Program-made: the position numbers and the translations under genes
Shown here: one piece after another, positions 16,990 to 25,228 of the stretch
How the letters are laid out: each line of letters opens with the position of its first letter
Numbering within the stretch: the stretch's first letter is position 1
The notes under the pieces: model-generated
The model's input: only the letters and a program-made list of their open reading frames with translations
The model's database searches: none
What the model was told of the DNA's origin: nothing
NCBI RefSeq assembly: GCF_009496005.1
Contig: NZ_WIBF01000001.1
Span: 62,001-126,000, forward strand
DNA: 64,000 nt
Direction: 5' to 3'
Source of the DNA: Tritonibacter litoralis
Lineage (GTDB): Bacteria; Pseudomonadota; Alphaproteobacteria; Rhodobacterales; Rhodobacteraceae

Positions 16990-18321
16990 ATGCAGGTCAC
17001 CGAGACACTGAACGAAGGTTTGAAACGCGGCTATGCCATCACCATTCCAGCATCCGAGCTGGAAGCAAAGGTGAATGAAAAGCTGGTTGAAGCGCAGCCC
17101 GAAATCGAAATGAAGGGTTTCCGCAAAGGTAAAGTGCCGATGGCGCTGCTGAAAAAGCAGTTCGGTCAGCGCCTGATGGGCGAAGCGATGCAGGAAACCA
17201 TCGATGGCGCCATGAACGCGCATTTCGAAGAAAGTGGCGACCGTCCGGCGCTGCAGCCTGACGTCAAAATGACCAATGAAGATTGGAAAGAAGGCGACGA
17301 CGTCAACGTCGAGATGACCTATGAAGCGCTGCCGGCAATCCCGGACGTGGACTTCTCGGGTGTTGAGCTGGAGAAATTGGTTGTCAAAGCCGATGAGGCT
17401 GGCATCACCGAAGCGCTGGAAAACCTGGCGTCCACCGCACAGGACTTTGAAGCCCGTGACGAAGCCGCAGTTGCCGAAGATGGCGACCAGGTTGTCATCG
17501 ACTTCTTGGGTAAAGTAGACGGCGAAGCCTTTGAAGGCGGCGCAGGCGACGACTACCCGCTGGTTCTGGGGTCGAACTCGTTCATTCCGGGCTTTGAAGA
17601 GCAGCTGGTCGGCACCAAAGCCGGTGAAGAAAAAGACGTAAACGTCACCTTCCCAGCGGAATACGGTGCAGAGCACCTGGCGGGCAAAGACGCGGTCTTT
17701 ACCTGCACCGTCAAGGAAGTCAAAGCGCCGAAAGCGGCTGAGATTGACGATGAGCTGGCGAAAAAATTCGGTGCCGAAGATCTGGACGCGCTGAAGGGTC
17801 AGATCTCTGAGCGTCTGGAAGCAGAATACGCAGGTGCCTCGCGCGCTGTGATGAAGCGTGGCCTCTTGGACGCGCTGGACGGTCTGGTCTCCTTTGACCT
17901 GCCGCCGAGCCTGGTCGACGCGGAAGCCAAGCAAATCGCACATCAGCTGTGGCACGAAGAAAACCCGGACGTGCAGGGCCACGACCACCCGGAGATCGAA
18001 GCGACCGAAGAGCACAACACTCTGGCCGAGCGCCGCGTGCGCCTGGGTCTGCTGCTGGCCGAGCTGGGCCAGAAGGCAGAGGTTGAAGTGTCTGACGCTG
18101 AGATGACCCAAGCGATCATGGCGCAAGCGCGTCAGTATCCGGGCCAAGAGCGCCAGTTCTTTGAATTCATTCAGCAGAACCCGCAGATGCAGCAACAGCT
18201 GCGCGCGCCGCTGTTTGAAGACAAAGTGGTGGATCACATCGTTGAGCAGGCCAAAGTCTCGGAAAAAGAAGTGTCCAAAGACGAGCTGCAAAAAGCGGTT
18301 GAGGCGTTGGACGAAGAGTAA
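16990..18321 (+). CDS. tig: Trigger factor
   Basis: 443 residues. Ribosome-associated chaperone and peptidyl-prolyl isomerase. The N-terminal ribosome-binding domain carries [20 protein letters not shown], matching the GFRxGKxP signature that docks on L23. The FKBP domain (about 155-240) has [20 protein letters not shown] and [17 protein letters not shown]. The rest is the helical substrate-binding domain. I took ATG 16990 ([15 protein letters not shown]) because it matches the family start and GGGAG precedes it; an in-frame ATG at 16978 would add four residues. A hairpin terminator follows. Confidence 0.97.
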   Translation: MQVTETLNEGLKRGYAITIPASELEAKVNEKLVEAQPEIEMKGFRKGKVPMALLKKQFGQRLMGEAMQETIDGAMNAHFEESGDRPALQPDVKMTNEDWKEGDDVNVEMTYEALPAIPDVDFSGVELEKLVVKADEAGITEALENLASTAQDFEARDEAAVAEDGDQVVIDFLGKVDGEAFEGGAGDDYPLVLGSNSFIPGFEEQLVGTKAGEEKDVNVTFPAEYGAEHLAGKDAVFTCTVKEVKAPKAAEIDDELAKKFGAEDLDALKGQISERLEAEYAGASRAVMKRGLLDALDGLVSFDLPPSLVDAEAKQIAHQLWHEENPDVQGHDHPEIEATEEHNTLAERRVRLGLLLAELGQKAEVEVSDAEMTQAIMAQARQYPGQERQFFEFIQQNPQMQQQLRAPLFEDKVVDHIVEQAKVSEKEVSKDELQKAVEALDEE

Positions 18322-18341
18322 TCTTTGCCCAAATCTGATAG

Positions 18342-18372
18342 AAAAGGCCGTCCGGTTTGGGCGGCCTTTTTT
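18342..18372 (+). terminator. Rho-independent terminator of tig
   Basis: AAAAGGCCG pairs with CGGCCTTTT around a short loop and is followed by a T-run (GGCCTTTTTTGTGG), 20 bases after the tig stop. Confidence 0.88.
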
Positions 18373-18505
18373 GTGGGCTATGGGGGCGCAATCAACGAGG
18401 GGCTCCCGCCAAGCGTGCGATCCCCAAGGGGATCTGCGCTTGTTGGGCGTGGCAGCGCGCCAGAGCGCGCTGCGGGCGCGCACGCGGCCATTGGCGCGCG
18501 CCACA

Positions 18506-19549
18506 TCAGATGTGTGGATGGAGCGTGTGCCACAGGTCCGGTTTGATCTGGCTGCGGGCGAGGGGGCCGTAGCGGTTTTGATCTGAACATCCCAACTTTG
18601 GGAACAGGTGCAAGACTTCGCGCTGTGCGGCGGGAGCAAGGGCGGCTAATGCGATGTCGCCGGGATAGAAGCTCTCACTCAGGCAGGATTCGGACCAGAT
18701 CAATTCGTGCTGATCAAAGAGCAGGTGGTAGTATGTTACAGTGCCGCCCGTCTGCCGTGTGATGTCACGACCATTGACCAAATGGACCGCGGGCAACAAT
18801 GCTTGATCCTCGCCGAAACAGAGGGAAACATCTGCACCCTGTACCAGCATGCGATGCTGTGGAGAGACCGCTAATCTGCGTTTGTTGCCGATGGCGTTGG
18901 GGGCAAAAACCACAGGTGCCAAGGGGCCGACGGCGGGAACGGAGGTCGCGCCGATCCATCGAATAGGCTGGGCACCGTGATCGGCAGTTATGACCTGATC
19001 CCCGATCCGCAAAGCCTCGATCGGAACGTCGCCGTTTACGGCTCGGATCAGGGTGCCCGAGACAAAACAGGTCACAAGATCCCAAGGATTACGCGTGGTT
19101 GTGAGCCCGTCGTATGAATTGGACTCCAGCCCATCGAGCGAAATCGACTTGATAATACCAGCTTCCAAAGCTGTCTGGTCGTCATTTTCCGGAAACTCGG
19201 GCATGAGGTAGGCATTGCCATCCGTATCCTGAGCAATAACGGCGGTGATGGAGGCCGTTGTGCCATCCATGTAGGTCAGCGTGGCGTAATAGGTGGCGGT
19301 GGCATCGAAGGTCTGCGGCGGTCCACCGTTGATGGTAAACTGGTCCGTGTCTGTAAAGCTGTTGGTGTTATAATAGGGGCCTGGTTGGCCGTAGGCAGAC
19401 CAGGTTGCCGCACTGTCCACCAGGGGATTGTTCGCATCACCGAATTCAAGCCCAACAAGCGCGCTTGCGTTTTCTGAGACGATGTTTCCCTCAGTTGTGT
19501 CGATATCCGCGACATTTCCCAGATAGAGGACTGTGTACGTACTCGGCAA
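18506..19549 (-). CDS. Hint-domain protein, copy 1
   Basis: About 347 residues. The N-terminal 170 residues (VLYLGNVADIDTTEGNIVSE, GLEFGDANNPLVDSAATW) are a repeat-like beta domain of unknown role. The C-terminal half is a Hint (hedgehog/intein) module: TCFVSGTLIRAVNGDVPIEA with the first Cys, then LAVSPQHRMLVQGAD (block-B-like His) and HLLFDQHELIWSE. Such proteins are common in Rhodobacteraceae and may self-cleave at the Cys. The start is uncertain: TTG 19549 aligns with the paralogue's N-terminus (MPSTYTVLYLGN), and an in-frame TTG at 19564 is the alternative. No signal peptide. Tandem with copy 2. Confidence 0.8.
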   Translation of the reverse strand: MPSTYTVLYLGNVADIDTTEGNIVSENASALVGLEFGDANNPLVDSAATWSAYGQPGPYYNTNSFTDTDQFTINGGPPQTFDATATYYATLTYMDGTTASITAVIAQDTDGNAYLMPEFPENDDQTALEAGIIKSISLDGLESNSYDGLTTTRNPWDLVTCFVSGTLIRAVNGDVPIEALRIGDQVITADHGAQPIRWIGATSVPAVGPLAPVVFAPNAIGNKRRLAVSPQHRMLVQGADVSLCFGEDQALLPAVHLVNGRDITRQTGGTVTYYHLLFDQHELIWSESCLSESFYPGDIALAALAPAAQREVLHLFPKLGCSDQNRYGPLARSQIKPDLWHTLHPHI

Positions 19550-19731
19550 AATCTTAGTTCCCAAAGGAGTGCAAGGAGCGCTCCGTCGAAATTGTGGCTT
19601 TTAAATAAATGCACGCAAAAGGTTTGGAAAAGGTAAGCAGGAGCCGGTATTCGTCAATCGCCCGCAGACGTTTAGGCGGTGTTTTTTGGAAGAAAGTTCT
19701 ATTTTGACCGTAATGTCAGAGATTGGTTACT

Positions 19732-20781
19732 CTAAACAACGGGATGGATTGCAGGCCATATTCTGGGCGGAATCTCACTGCGAGCAAGTGGACCGTAGGC
19801 GTGGCGGTTTATTGTCGGTAATGCCAATTCGGGAAATAGCTGGAAAATTTCCTGTCGGGCTTTCAGTGGCAATGCTGAAAGACCAAGGTCCCCGGGATAG
19901 AAACTCTCACTTAAAGCGCCTTCGGCCCAAATCACCTCATGCGCGTCAAACATCAGGTGCACATAGGTGATCTGCCCGCCGGGCTCCTGCCGGATCGTGT
20001 CGCCGTTGACCATGTGGCAGGCGGGGATCAGCGCCTGGGGGTCGCCGTGGCACAGTTCAAGCGCGCCGCCCTGGACCAGCATCCGGTGCTGTGGTGAGAC
20101 GCGCAAGGTGCGGCGATTGCCCACTGTGCCGGGGGCAAAGGTGATGGGGGCCAGGGCACCTTGGGCCGCAACAGTGGACGTCCCAATCCAGCGGATGGGC
20201 TGCAGCCCATGGTCCAGGGTCATCACCCGGTCGCCAATTTGCAGATGTTCGATGGCCACATCGCCTCCTTCGGCGCGGATGCGGGAGCCTTCCGCAAAGC
20301 AGGTCACCATTTCCATGTCCACACGGTTCGCAACCAAGCCGACATAGTTATTGCCGACCACAGAATCCAAGGAAATGGATTGGATCATATCCGCTTCCAG
20401 CGCGGCCTGATCTTCGTTGTCACTGAATTCTGGCGTCAGATAGGTTTCACCGTTTACATCCTGCGCCACCACAGCCGTGATATTGGCAGTGCTGCCATCC
20501 ATATAGGTGATCGTAGCATTATAGACGGCCACACCATCAAAGGTTTGCGCTGCTCCGCCATCGATTGAAAACTGATCGGAGTCGCGCCAGTTATTCATAT
20601 CAAATGTGTTGTCCGCGCCACCCAGCTGGCTCCATGTCGCAGTGCTGCCTGCCAAAGGGGCATCAGAGTCGCCAAATTCCAGCCCAACGAGATCACTGGC
20701 GCTTTCGGCGACCCAATTGCCTTCACTGGAATCGATATCGGGTAAGTTGCCGAGATAGATGACTTGAAACGAAGTGGGCAT
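19732..20781 (-). CDS. Hint-domain protein, copy 2
   Basis: 349 residues, paralogous to the next gene downstream over its full length (VIYLGNLPDIDSSEGNWVAE, GLEFGDSDAPLAGSTATWSQ). The Hint module begins at TCFAEGSRIRAEGGDVAIEH, continues with LRVSPQHRMLVQGGALELCH and ends with HLMFDAHEVIWAEGALSESF. The Cys and the SPQHR His expected for an N-S acyl shift are present. The C-terminal Asn needed for true splicing is not evident, so at most cleavage is expected. The 180-base spacer to copy 1 lets both be expressed separately. Cell location and role are unknown; surface or secreted is common for this family. Confidence 0.82.
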   Translation of the reverse strand: MPTSFQVIYLGNLPDIDSSEGNWVAESASDLVGLEFGDSDAPLAGSTATWSQLGGADNTFDMNNWRDSDQFSIDGGAAQTFDGVAVYNATITYMDGSTANITAVVAQDVNGETYLTPEFSDNEDQAALEADMIQSISLDSVVGNNYVGLVANRVDMEMVTCFAEGSRIRAEGGDVAIEHLQIGDRVMTLDHGLQPIRWIGTSTVAAQGALAPITFAPGTVGNRRTLRVSPQHRMLVQGGALELCHGDPQALIPACHMVNGDTIRQEPGGQITYVHLMFDAHEVIWAEGALSESFYPGDLGLSALPLKARQEIFQLFPELALPTINRHAYGPLARSEIPPRIWPAIHPVV

Positions 20782-21049
20782 TGGTCGCTTTCTGCAACTG
20801 CGAGGAGAATCGTTAACCTAAGTCTGTGCCCAATTGGTTCGCAAAAAATTACCGGTAGTGTCACGGATTTGTGAGTTTTGGTTGAATTCGAGAGTCGTAA
20901 GATTCTGTTTCTAAGCGATATTCCCTCCCTTTTTTCGGTAAAGTCTATTTTATGGAGAGGGCATGGGAAATTTGCGCTGACTTTCAGTGACTTGTAGAAA
21001 CAAATTCTGAATTTACTATTTTTCTGCGTTGCGGCAGAAGGCTGCCCGG

Positions 21050-21517
21050 CTACGGTCTGAGGCCGGTTTCCTGTAGTAAGCCGCGACGTTTCGCCTCATA
21101 GTAGTATCCGCGGGAGTAGTGCTTGACCGCCGTGTCTTCGCTGCCGTCAGACAAGAGCCACGCGCCGCGCAGGTATTTGACTGCGAATTCCAGGTTTGTG
21201 TCCGCGTCCAGCAGATCCTTTGGCTGCCCCCTGAACCCCATGGATCGTGCGGTGGCAGGCAGGATCTGCAACAGCCCATAGTAAGGCCGGTTGATGGCCC
21301 AGGGACGGTGCGTGCTTTCGCGTATGGCCAAACGGTGCACCAGGCTGCGGGGCACATCATAGTGGTCGGACCAATAGTTGATTTTCTGGCGCAACTCAGG
21401 TGTTTCATTGGGGAACAAAGGTGGATCGTAAACCGGCGCGGCATCCGGTTCCGAGGCGCTGCAGGCGGCCACAAAAAGCGTCGTGCAAAGTGAGATTATA
21501 ATCCTGCGGCGGTTCAT
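21050..21517 (-). CDS. Lipoprotein lytic transglycosylase, SLT fold
   Basis: 155 residues. The N-terminus MNRRRIIISLCTTLFVAACS is a lipoprotein signal with lipobox VAAC, so the mature protein is membrane-anchored in the periplasm. The catalytic domain shows the Glu-Ser pair in AIRESTHRPWAIN, then YYGLLQILPATARSMGFRG and FAVKYLRGAW, matching soluble lytic transglycosylases that cut murein glycan with 1,6-anhydro ends. I chose ATG 21517 because of the clean signal peptide after AAGGAAACGCA; the frame is open 21 codons further up. Shorter than the usual Slt enzymes, so essentially only the catalytic lobe. Confidence 0.88.
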   Translation of the reverse strand: MNRRRIIISLCTTLFVAACSASEPDAAPVYDPPLFPNETPELRQKINYWSDHYDVPRSLVHRLAIRESTHRPWAINRPYYGLLQILPATARSMGFRGQPKDLLDADTNLEFAVKYLRGAWLLSDGSEDTAVKHYSRGYYYEAKRRGLLQETGLRP

Positions 21518-22221
21518 TGCGTTTCCTTGTTTTACCCGGTCGAACGGAGGCGAGTGTGACAGGTCTTGGGCGCTCGCCAAGGTCAGAAAACCCGACTGGC
21601 AAAACCCCGCTTGTCCTTGGTGGAAAACCGCGAATTTTACAAACTAAGAATTTGTTAAGGGCAGAGATTTTGGGCATTTTGAACGTGAAGTCAGAGGCGC
21701 TTCCCCCCAAAGGCAAGGTCATGCTTAGAGCCTCTTGTGTGACCAAAGTTAGGGAGAGTCAGACCTGTTTCCCTTGGTTGTCTGGCTCTCTCTGACCAAA
21801 GGGGCCGAAGAAGTTGCCTGGTCATCGTTTTGCCACCAAGCCTTGCGCCCAAACAACGCGGATCTACAAGCCAGAAACAGGCCCACGCGTGGGCGTGGGC
21901 CCGTACCCGTGCCGTTGTGGCACGGGCTTCAAGGACGGTGGGGTCCGCCGTGAAGATCTCAAAACAAGCGTGGTCACACAGCATACATCAAAGCAGAGCG
22001 ACCGCACGCTTGAACCGGTTGTATTAGGTGGCGCCTGTGGTTGTATTGCAACCGAGATTTGCGCCAGATAAAGCTCCCTTGGCCAACGGGGACTGGTTAA
22101 AGCATGCTCAGAATACGCGGCAAAGGCTGAATAGGCCTTTGCGCAAAAGCGTTAAAGCCATTCGCCAAAGGCGGGGTCGCTATGCTTTTTATCGCTGCTT
22201 TATGCAAAAGATGGCGTGCCA
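21518..22221. other. Gene-free stretch with strong hairpins
   Basis: About 700 bases without a supportable gene. It holds a near-perfect 14-bp stem (arms 21751-21764 and 21780-21793) flanked by direct repeats TGACCAAAG (21740-21748, 21793-21801). It also holds the palindrome GCCCACGCGTGGGC (21881-21894) followed by the hairpin CCCGTGCC/GGCACGGG (21906-21926). These could be terminators, a small RNA or a remnant element. The short open frames that cross them lack ribosome-binding sites. Confidence 0.5.
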
Positions 22222-22253
22222 CAAAAAAAGGCCACCCAAAACGGGCGGCCTTC
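22222..22253 (-). terminator. Terminator of the rpsF-rpsR-rplI operon
   Basis: Read on the minus strand, AAGGCCGCCC pairs with GGGTGGCCTT around a short loop, followed by a run of T. It lies about 25 bases after the rplI stop. Confidence 0.88.
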
Positions 22254-22276
22254 TTAAAAAGATTTGACGTCGAACC

Positions 22277-22894
22277 TTAGTTCTCGGTCTCTTCCGCAGG
22301 TGCTTCGTCTGCAACCGGTGCGTCGTCATCATCAGATGCGGCGCTGCCGATGTCGTCGAACAGCTCTTGGATTTCGAATTCCGCAGCGGCTTCCTCTTCG
22401 GCGGCCAGCTCTTGGATCGATTTACCAGAAGCTTGCAGTTCGGCTTCTTCTTGCGAACGTGCAACGTTCATCTTGATCTCAACAGAGACTTCCGGGTGCA
22501 GGTTCACAGCAACAGCGTGCAGGCCCAGCTCTTTGATCGGGTGGATCAGAGCAACCTGTTTCTTGTCAACGGTGAAACCCGCTTCGGTTGCGGCTTCGGC
22601 TGCGTCACGCGGGGTAACGGAGCCATAAAGCGCGCCTGCGTCGGAAGCAGAGCGAATCACGATGAACTGCTGACCATCCAGCTTCTCACCCAGCGCTTCT
22701 GCTTCTTTCTTGGTCTCCAGGTTGCGCGCTTCCAGCTGCGCTTTCTGGGTCTCAAACGCGGCCAGGTTTGCTTCAGAAGCAGTTTTGGCTTTGCCTTGTG
22801 GCAGAAGATAGTTGCGTGCGAAGCCCGGCTTGACGTCTACGATTTCGCCCATTTGGCCCAGTTTGGCCACACGTTCCATAAGGATAACTTGCAT
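22277..22894 (-). CDS. rplI: 50S ribosomal protein L9
   Basis: 205 residues against about 150 in E. coli. The N-terminal rRNA-binding domain reads [20 protein letters not shown] and [13 protein letters not shown], followed by the long connecting helix and the C-terminal domain ([30 protein letters not shown]). Residues about 150-205 are an extra, very acidic Glu/Asp/Ala-rich tail ([20 protein letters not shown]), which I believe occurs in other Rhodobacteraceae L9 proteins and is probably disordered. Third gene of the S6-S18-L9 operon. Confidence 0.97.
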   Translation of the reverse strand: MQVILMERVAKLGQMGEIVDVKPGFARNYLLPQGKAKTASEANLAAFETQKAQLEARNLETKKEAEALGEKLDGQQFIVIRSASDAGALYGSVTPRDAAEAATEAGFTVDKKQVALIHPIKELGLHAVAVNLHPEVSVEIKMNVARSQEEAELQASGKSIQELAAEEEAAAEFEIQELFDDIGSAASDDDDAPVADEAPAEETEN

Positions 22895-22906
22895 ATCAGT
22901 ATCTCC

Positions 22907-23134
22907 TTATTTCACAGCGTAAGGCAGCAGGGCCAGGAAGCGGGCACGTTTGATAGCACGGGCCAGCTCACGCTGTTTCTTTGCGGAAACGGCGGTGATG
23001 CGGGACGGTACGATCTTGCCACGCTCAGAGATGTAGCGCTGCAGAAGACGGGTGTCTTTATAGTCGATTTTCGGCGCGTTGTCGCCCGAGAATGGGCATA
23101 CTTTGCGACGGCGGAAAAACGGTTTGGCTGCCAT
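22907..23134 (-). CDS. rpsR: 30S ribosomal protein S18
   Basis: 75 residues, exact family size. [23 protein letters not shown] corresponds to the start of S18, and [20 protein letters not shown] is the S18 signature for 16S rRNA and S6 contact. It lies between rpsF and rplI with short spacers, forming a constitutive ribosomal operon. Confidence 0.98.
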   Translation of the reverse strand: MAAKPFFRRRKVCPFSGDNAPKIDYKDTRLLQRYISERGKIVPSRITAVSAKKQRELARAIKRARFLALLPYAVK

Positions 23135-23162
23135 GGTTTAGCGTCCTTTTCTCAAGCTAAGA

Positions 23163-23516
23163 TCAGCGGCGCTCGCGACGGTTGTCGCGTTCGTCACGTT
23201 TCTGCATTTGAACGGAGGGGCCTTCGGCGTGCTCGTCGACCTTGATAGTCAGAACGCGCATCACGTCATCATGCAGGCGCATCAGGCGTTCCATTTCCTG
23301 AACCGCAGCAGAAGGTGCGTCGGTTTTCAGAAAGGCATAGTGGCCTTTGCGGTTTTTGTTGATCTTATAGGCCATGGTCTTCACGCCCCAGTACTCCTGC
23401 TCAACCAGCTTACCGCCGTTGTCGGACAGAACAGCACCGAAGTGTTCAATAAGGCCTTCAGCTTGCGAGTTGGACAGGTCCTGACGCGCAATCATTACAT
23501 GCTCATAAAGGGGCAT
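23163..23516 (-). CDS. rpsF: 30S ribosomal protein S6
   Basis: 117 residues. MPLYEHVMIARQDLSNSQAE is the canonical S6 start, and EYWGVKTMAYKINKNRKGHY is its RNA-contacting strand pair; the basic C-terminus (QKRDERDNRRERR) is a common extension. ATG 23516 was chosen because GGAG lies 5 bases before it and it matches the family start, although the frame is open 11 codons further upstream. S6 pairs with S18 on the small-subunit platform. Confidence 0.97.
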   Translation of the reverse strand: MPLYEHVMIARQDLSNSQAEGLIEHFGAVLSDNGGKLVEQEYWGVKTMAYKINKNRKGHYAFLKTDAPSAAVQEMERLMRLHDDVMRVLTIKVDEHAEGPSVQMQKRDERDNRRERR

Positions 23517-23835
23517 GCGAACTCCTGTTTCTTTCAAGGCGCATTTCAAAGGCGGGGCGAAAGACCTTCCGCGACCCCACCACGAGAGTCTGCGCGGATC
23601 GATAAATACTGCGGAAGGAGTGCTCCATATACAGGGTTTTGTGTAATGCGCAAGGGCGAAGAAAATGGACCGTCATTCGAAGGCTGAGATCTTCACGGTG
23701 TCTTCCAGAAGGGGCCGCAATTGAGCCGTATTCTCACTGGAAAACTCTATTAACCAAAACTTAATGTCAAATCGGCGCAGGAGGTCACGCCAGGCAGAAG
23801 CTTGGCGGCGGTGGCTCTGCGGCAGGAGGAAGCGG
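23517..23835. other. Divergent promoter region of rpsF operon and membrane protein gene
   Basis: 319 bases between two divergent genes. It must hold the ribosomal operon promoter and leader on the minus strand. An S6:S18 autoregulatory leader is known in many bacteria, but I could not fold one here with confidence. The in-frame ATG at 23764 upstream of the next gene lacks a ribosome-binding site. Confidence 0.45.
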
Positions 23836-24399
23836 ATGACAATGGTTCACACCTCGTTGGCGACAGCTGAAACGGCACACGGAACGGGTGAAACTGTACA
23901 ACGCAATAACGTTGATGTTCAGAGAGCGAATAGCGGAGATGCGGGAAGCCAAAGGGATCTGCGCCGCATGACCCGATTGCAGCAGGGACAACGGGTGTTA
24001 CATGCCGTATCCCTTGGGTTGTGCGGTATCGCGGGTGGTGCCTTGGCGTTTGGGATCACGGCCCATCCTGACTTCCTTATGTCCAGTGGGCTCATCTGTA
24101 TTGGAATGCTCAGCATCGGGTGCCTGTTGTTTTGGGGAGCAGAGACCTGGTTTCAATCTGAATTGGTCATTGATCCCCACAGGCAGGAAATCCGCATTTT
24201 GCGACGACATCCAAGTGGCCGACAAGACATTGTCATGAAACGTGGCTTTGGTTCACTTTCTGGGGTCGCCATCGGCACGCGGGATCTAACCGTTATGGAT
24301 CGAAACGGCCAAAGGGTTGCGCATTATGTTGTGCCCGACCAGAAAATGCTGGCTGAGCTGAGATGTACGTTGGGGCAGCATTTGCAGGTTTTGCCCTGA
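23836..24399 (+). CDS. Hypothetical membrane protein with two helices
   Basis: 187 residues starting at ATG 23836, chosen because AGGAGG lies 6 bases upstream; an ATG at 23764 has no such site. Residues about 50-70 (VLHAVSLGLCGIAGGALAFG) and 77-98 (LMSSGLICIGMLSIGCLLFW) are membrane helices close together. The C-terminal 90 residues (SELVIDPHRQEIRILRRHPS) look like a small beta-rich PH-like domain. No family name can be given. Single gene, divergent from rpsF. Confidence 0.65.
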   Translation: MTMVHTSLATAETAHGTGETVQRNNVDVQRANSGDAGSQRDLRRMTRLQQGQRVLHAVSLGLCGIAGGALAFGITAHPDFLMSSGLICIGMLSIGCLLFWGAETWFQSELVIDPHRQEIRILRRHPSGRQDIVMKRGFGSLSGVAIGTRDLTVMDRNGQRVAHYVVPDQKMLAELRCTLGQHLQVLP

Positions 24400-24467
24400 T
24401 TATTGGCAACCGGACCCCATCTGCGGCCCATGAGCCGCAACGTTTTGCATGAATCCACAAGAACCGC

Positions 24468-24497
24468 CAGTTTCTGTGCTCTAGAACACAGAAACTG
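24468..24497. promoter_or_regulatory. 30-bp palindrome upstream of the YceI gene
   Basis: CAGTTTCTGTG and CACAGAAACTG are perfect inverted 11-mers around CTCTAGAA, ending 77 bases before the YceI start. It could be a regulator's operator or the terminator of the preceding gene. No T-run follows directly (TTAAATAAAC), so an operator or mixed role is as likely. Confidence 0.5.
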
Positions 24498-24574
24498 TTA
24501 AATAAACACGACTTTATTACTGTGCGGATTCTGGCATCTTTTCCGCACAATATGAATTTTATGGAGACACCCAA

Positions 24575-25156
24575 ATGAAACGCACTTTGATCGCCGCTGC
24601 GCTGCTGGCTGCCACCACAGGAACCGCGGCCGTTGCCGCGCCAGAAAAATACGTCCTGGACCCCGGCCACAGCAACGTGATCTTCAATTTTGACCACCTT
24701 GGTTTTTCCGAGATCTACGGCATGTTCTCCGGCTTTGACGGCGAGATCATGTTTGACCAGGAAAACCCAGCGGCTTCTTCTGTGACCGTTGCTTTCCCAG
24801 TTAAAACCATGCTGACCGGCTGGGAAAAGCGTTTTGAACACTTCATGTCGGCTGATTTCTTCGATGCCACCGATGATGAGATGGTCACCTTTGCCTCGAC
24901 AGGTATCGAAGTGACCGGCGAGACAACAGCCAAGATCACAGGCGACCTGACCCTGAACGGTGTTACCAAATCCGTTGTGCTGGATGCCAAGCTGAACGCG
25001 GCCACCGATGAGCACCCGCTGAACAAAAAGCCATGGGCGGGTTTCTCGGCCACCACCACTCTGACACGGACTGACTACAACCTGGGCCAGTTTGTGCCGT
25101 TTGTTCCTGACGAAATTCCGGTCCAGATCTCCATCGAAGCAGGCAAAGCAGAATAA
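24575..25156 (+). CDS. YceI family periplasmic protein
   Basis: 193 residues. Signal peptide at 1-21 (MKRTLIAAALLAATT, cleavage near AAVAA), then a full YceI lipocalin-like barrel: YVLDPGHSNVIFNFDHLGFS, FDGEIMFDQENPAASSVTV and ADFFDATDDEMVTFASTGIE. YceI proteins bind polyisoprenoid chains such as ubiquinone precursors. A convergent cytochrome b561-YceI fusion follows directly, which suggests a shared redox or quinone-related function. A strong palindrome lies upstream and a shared terminator downstream. Confidence 0.93.
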   Translation: MKRTLIAAALLAATTGTAAVAAPEKYVLDPGHSNVIFNFDHLGFSEIYGMFSGFDGEIMFDQENPAASSVTVAFPVKTMLTGWEKRFEHFMSADFFDATDDEMVTFASTGIEVTGETTAKITGDLTLNGVTKSVVLDAKLNAATDEHPLNKKPWAGFSATTTLTRTDYNLGQFVPFVPDEIPVQISIEAGKAE

Positions 25157-25183
25157 ACCTGCTTAAACTGCAAAAAACGAACC

Positions 25184-25215
25184 GCCGACCCAGAAATGGA
25201 TCGGCGGTTTTTTCG
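25184..25215 (+). terminator. Bidirectional terminator between YceI genes
   Basis: AACCGCCGA pairs with TCGGCGGTT (one extra unpaired region in the loop), followed by TTTTTT on the plus strand and preceded by AAAAAACG, so it also works for the convergent minus-strand gene. Confidence 0.85.
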
Positions 25216-25228
25216 TGCCCTGACTTGC

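Noticed and set aside
16762-18639. 625-codon open frame on the minus strand over tig
   Set aside because: Antisense shadow of trigger factor caused by GC-rich codon use; no ribosome-binding site and no known domain.
21814-22071. 85-codon frame with several Cys (PYPCRCGTGF, GGACGC) as a metal-binding peptide
   Set aside because: It has no ribosome-binding site and its Cys codons fall in the hairpin sequences, so chance translation of structured DNA is more likely.
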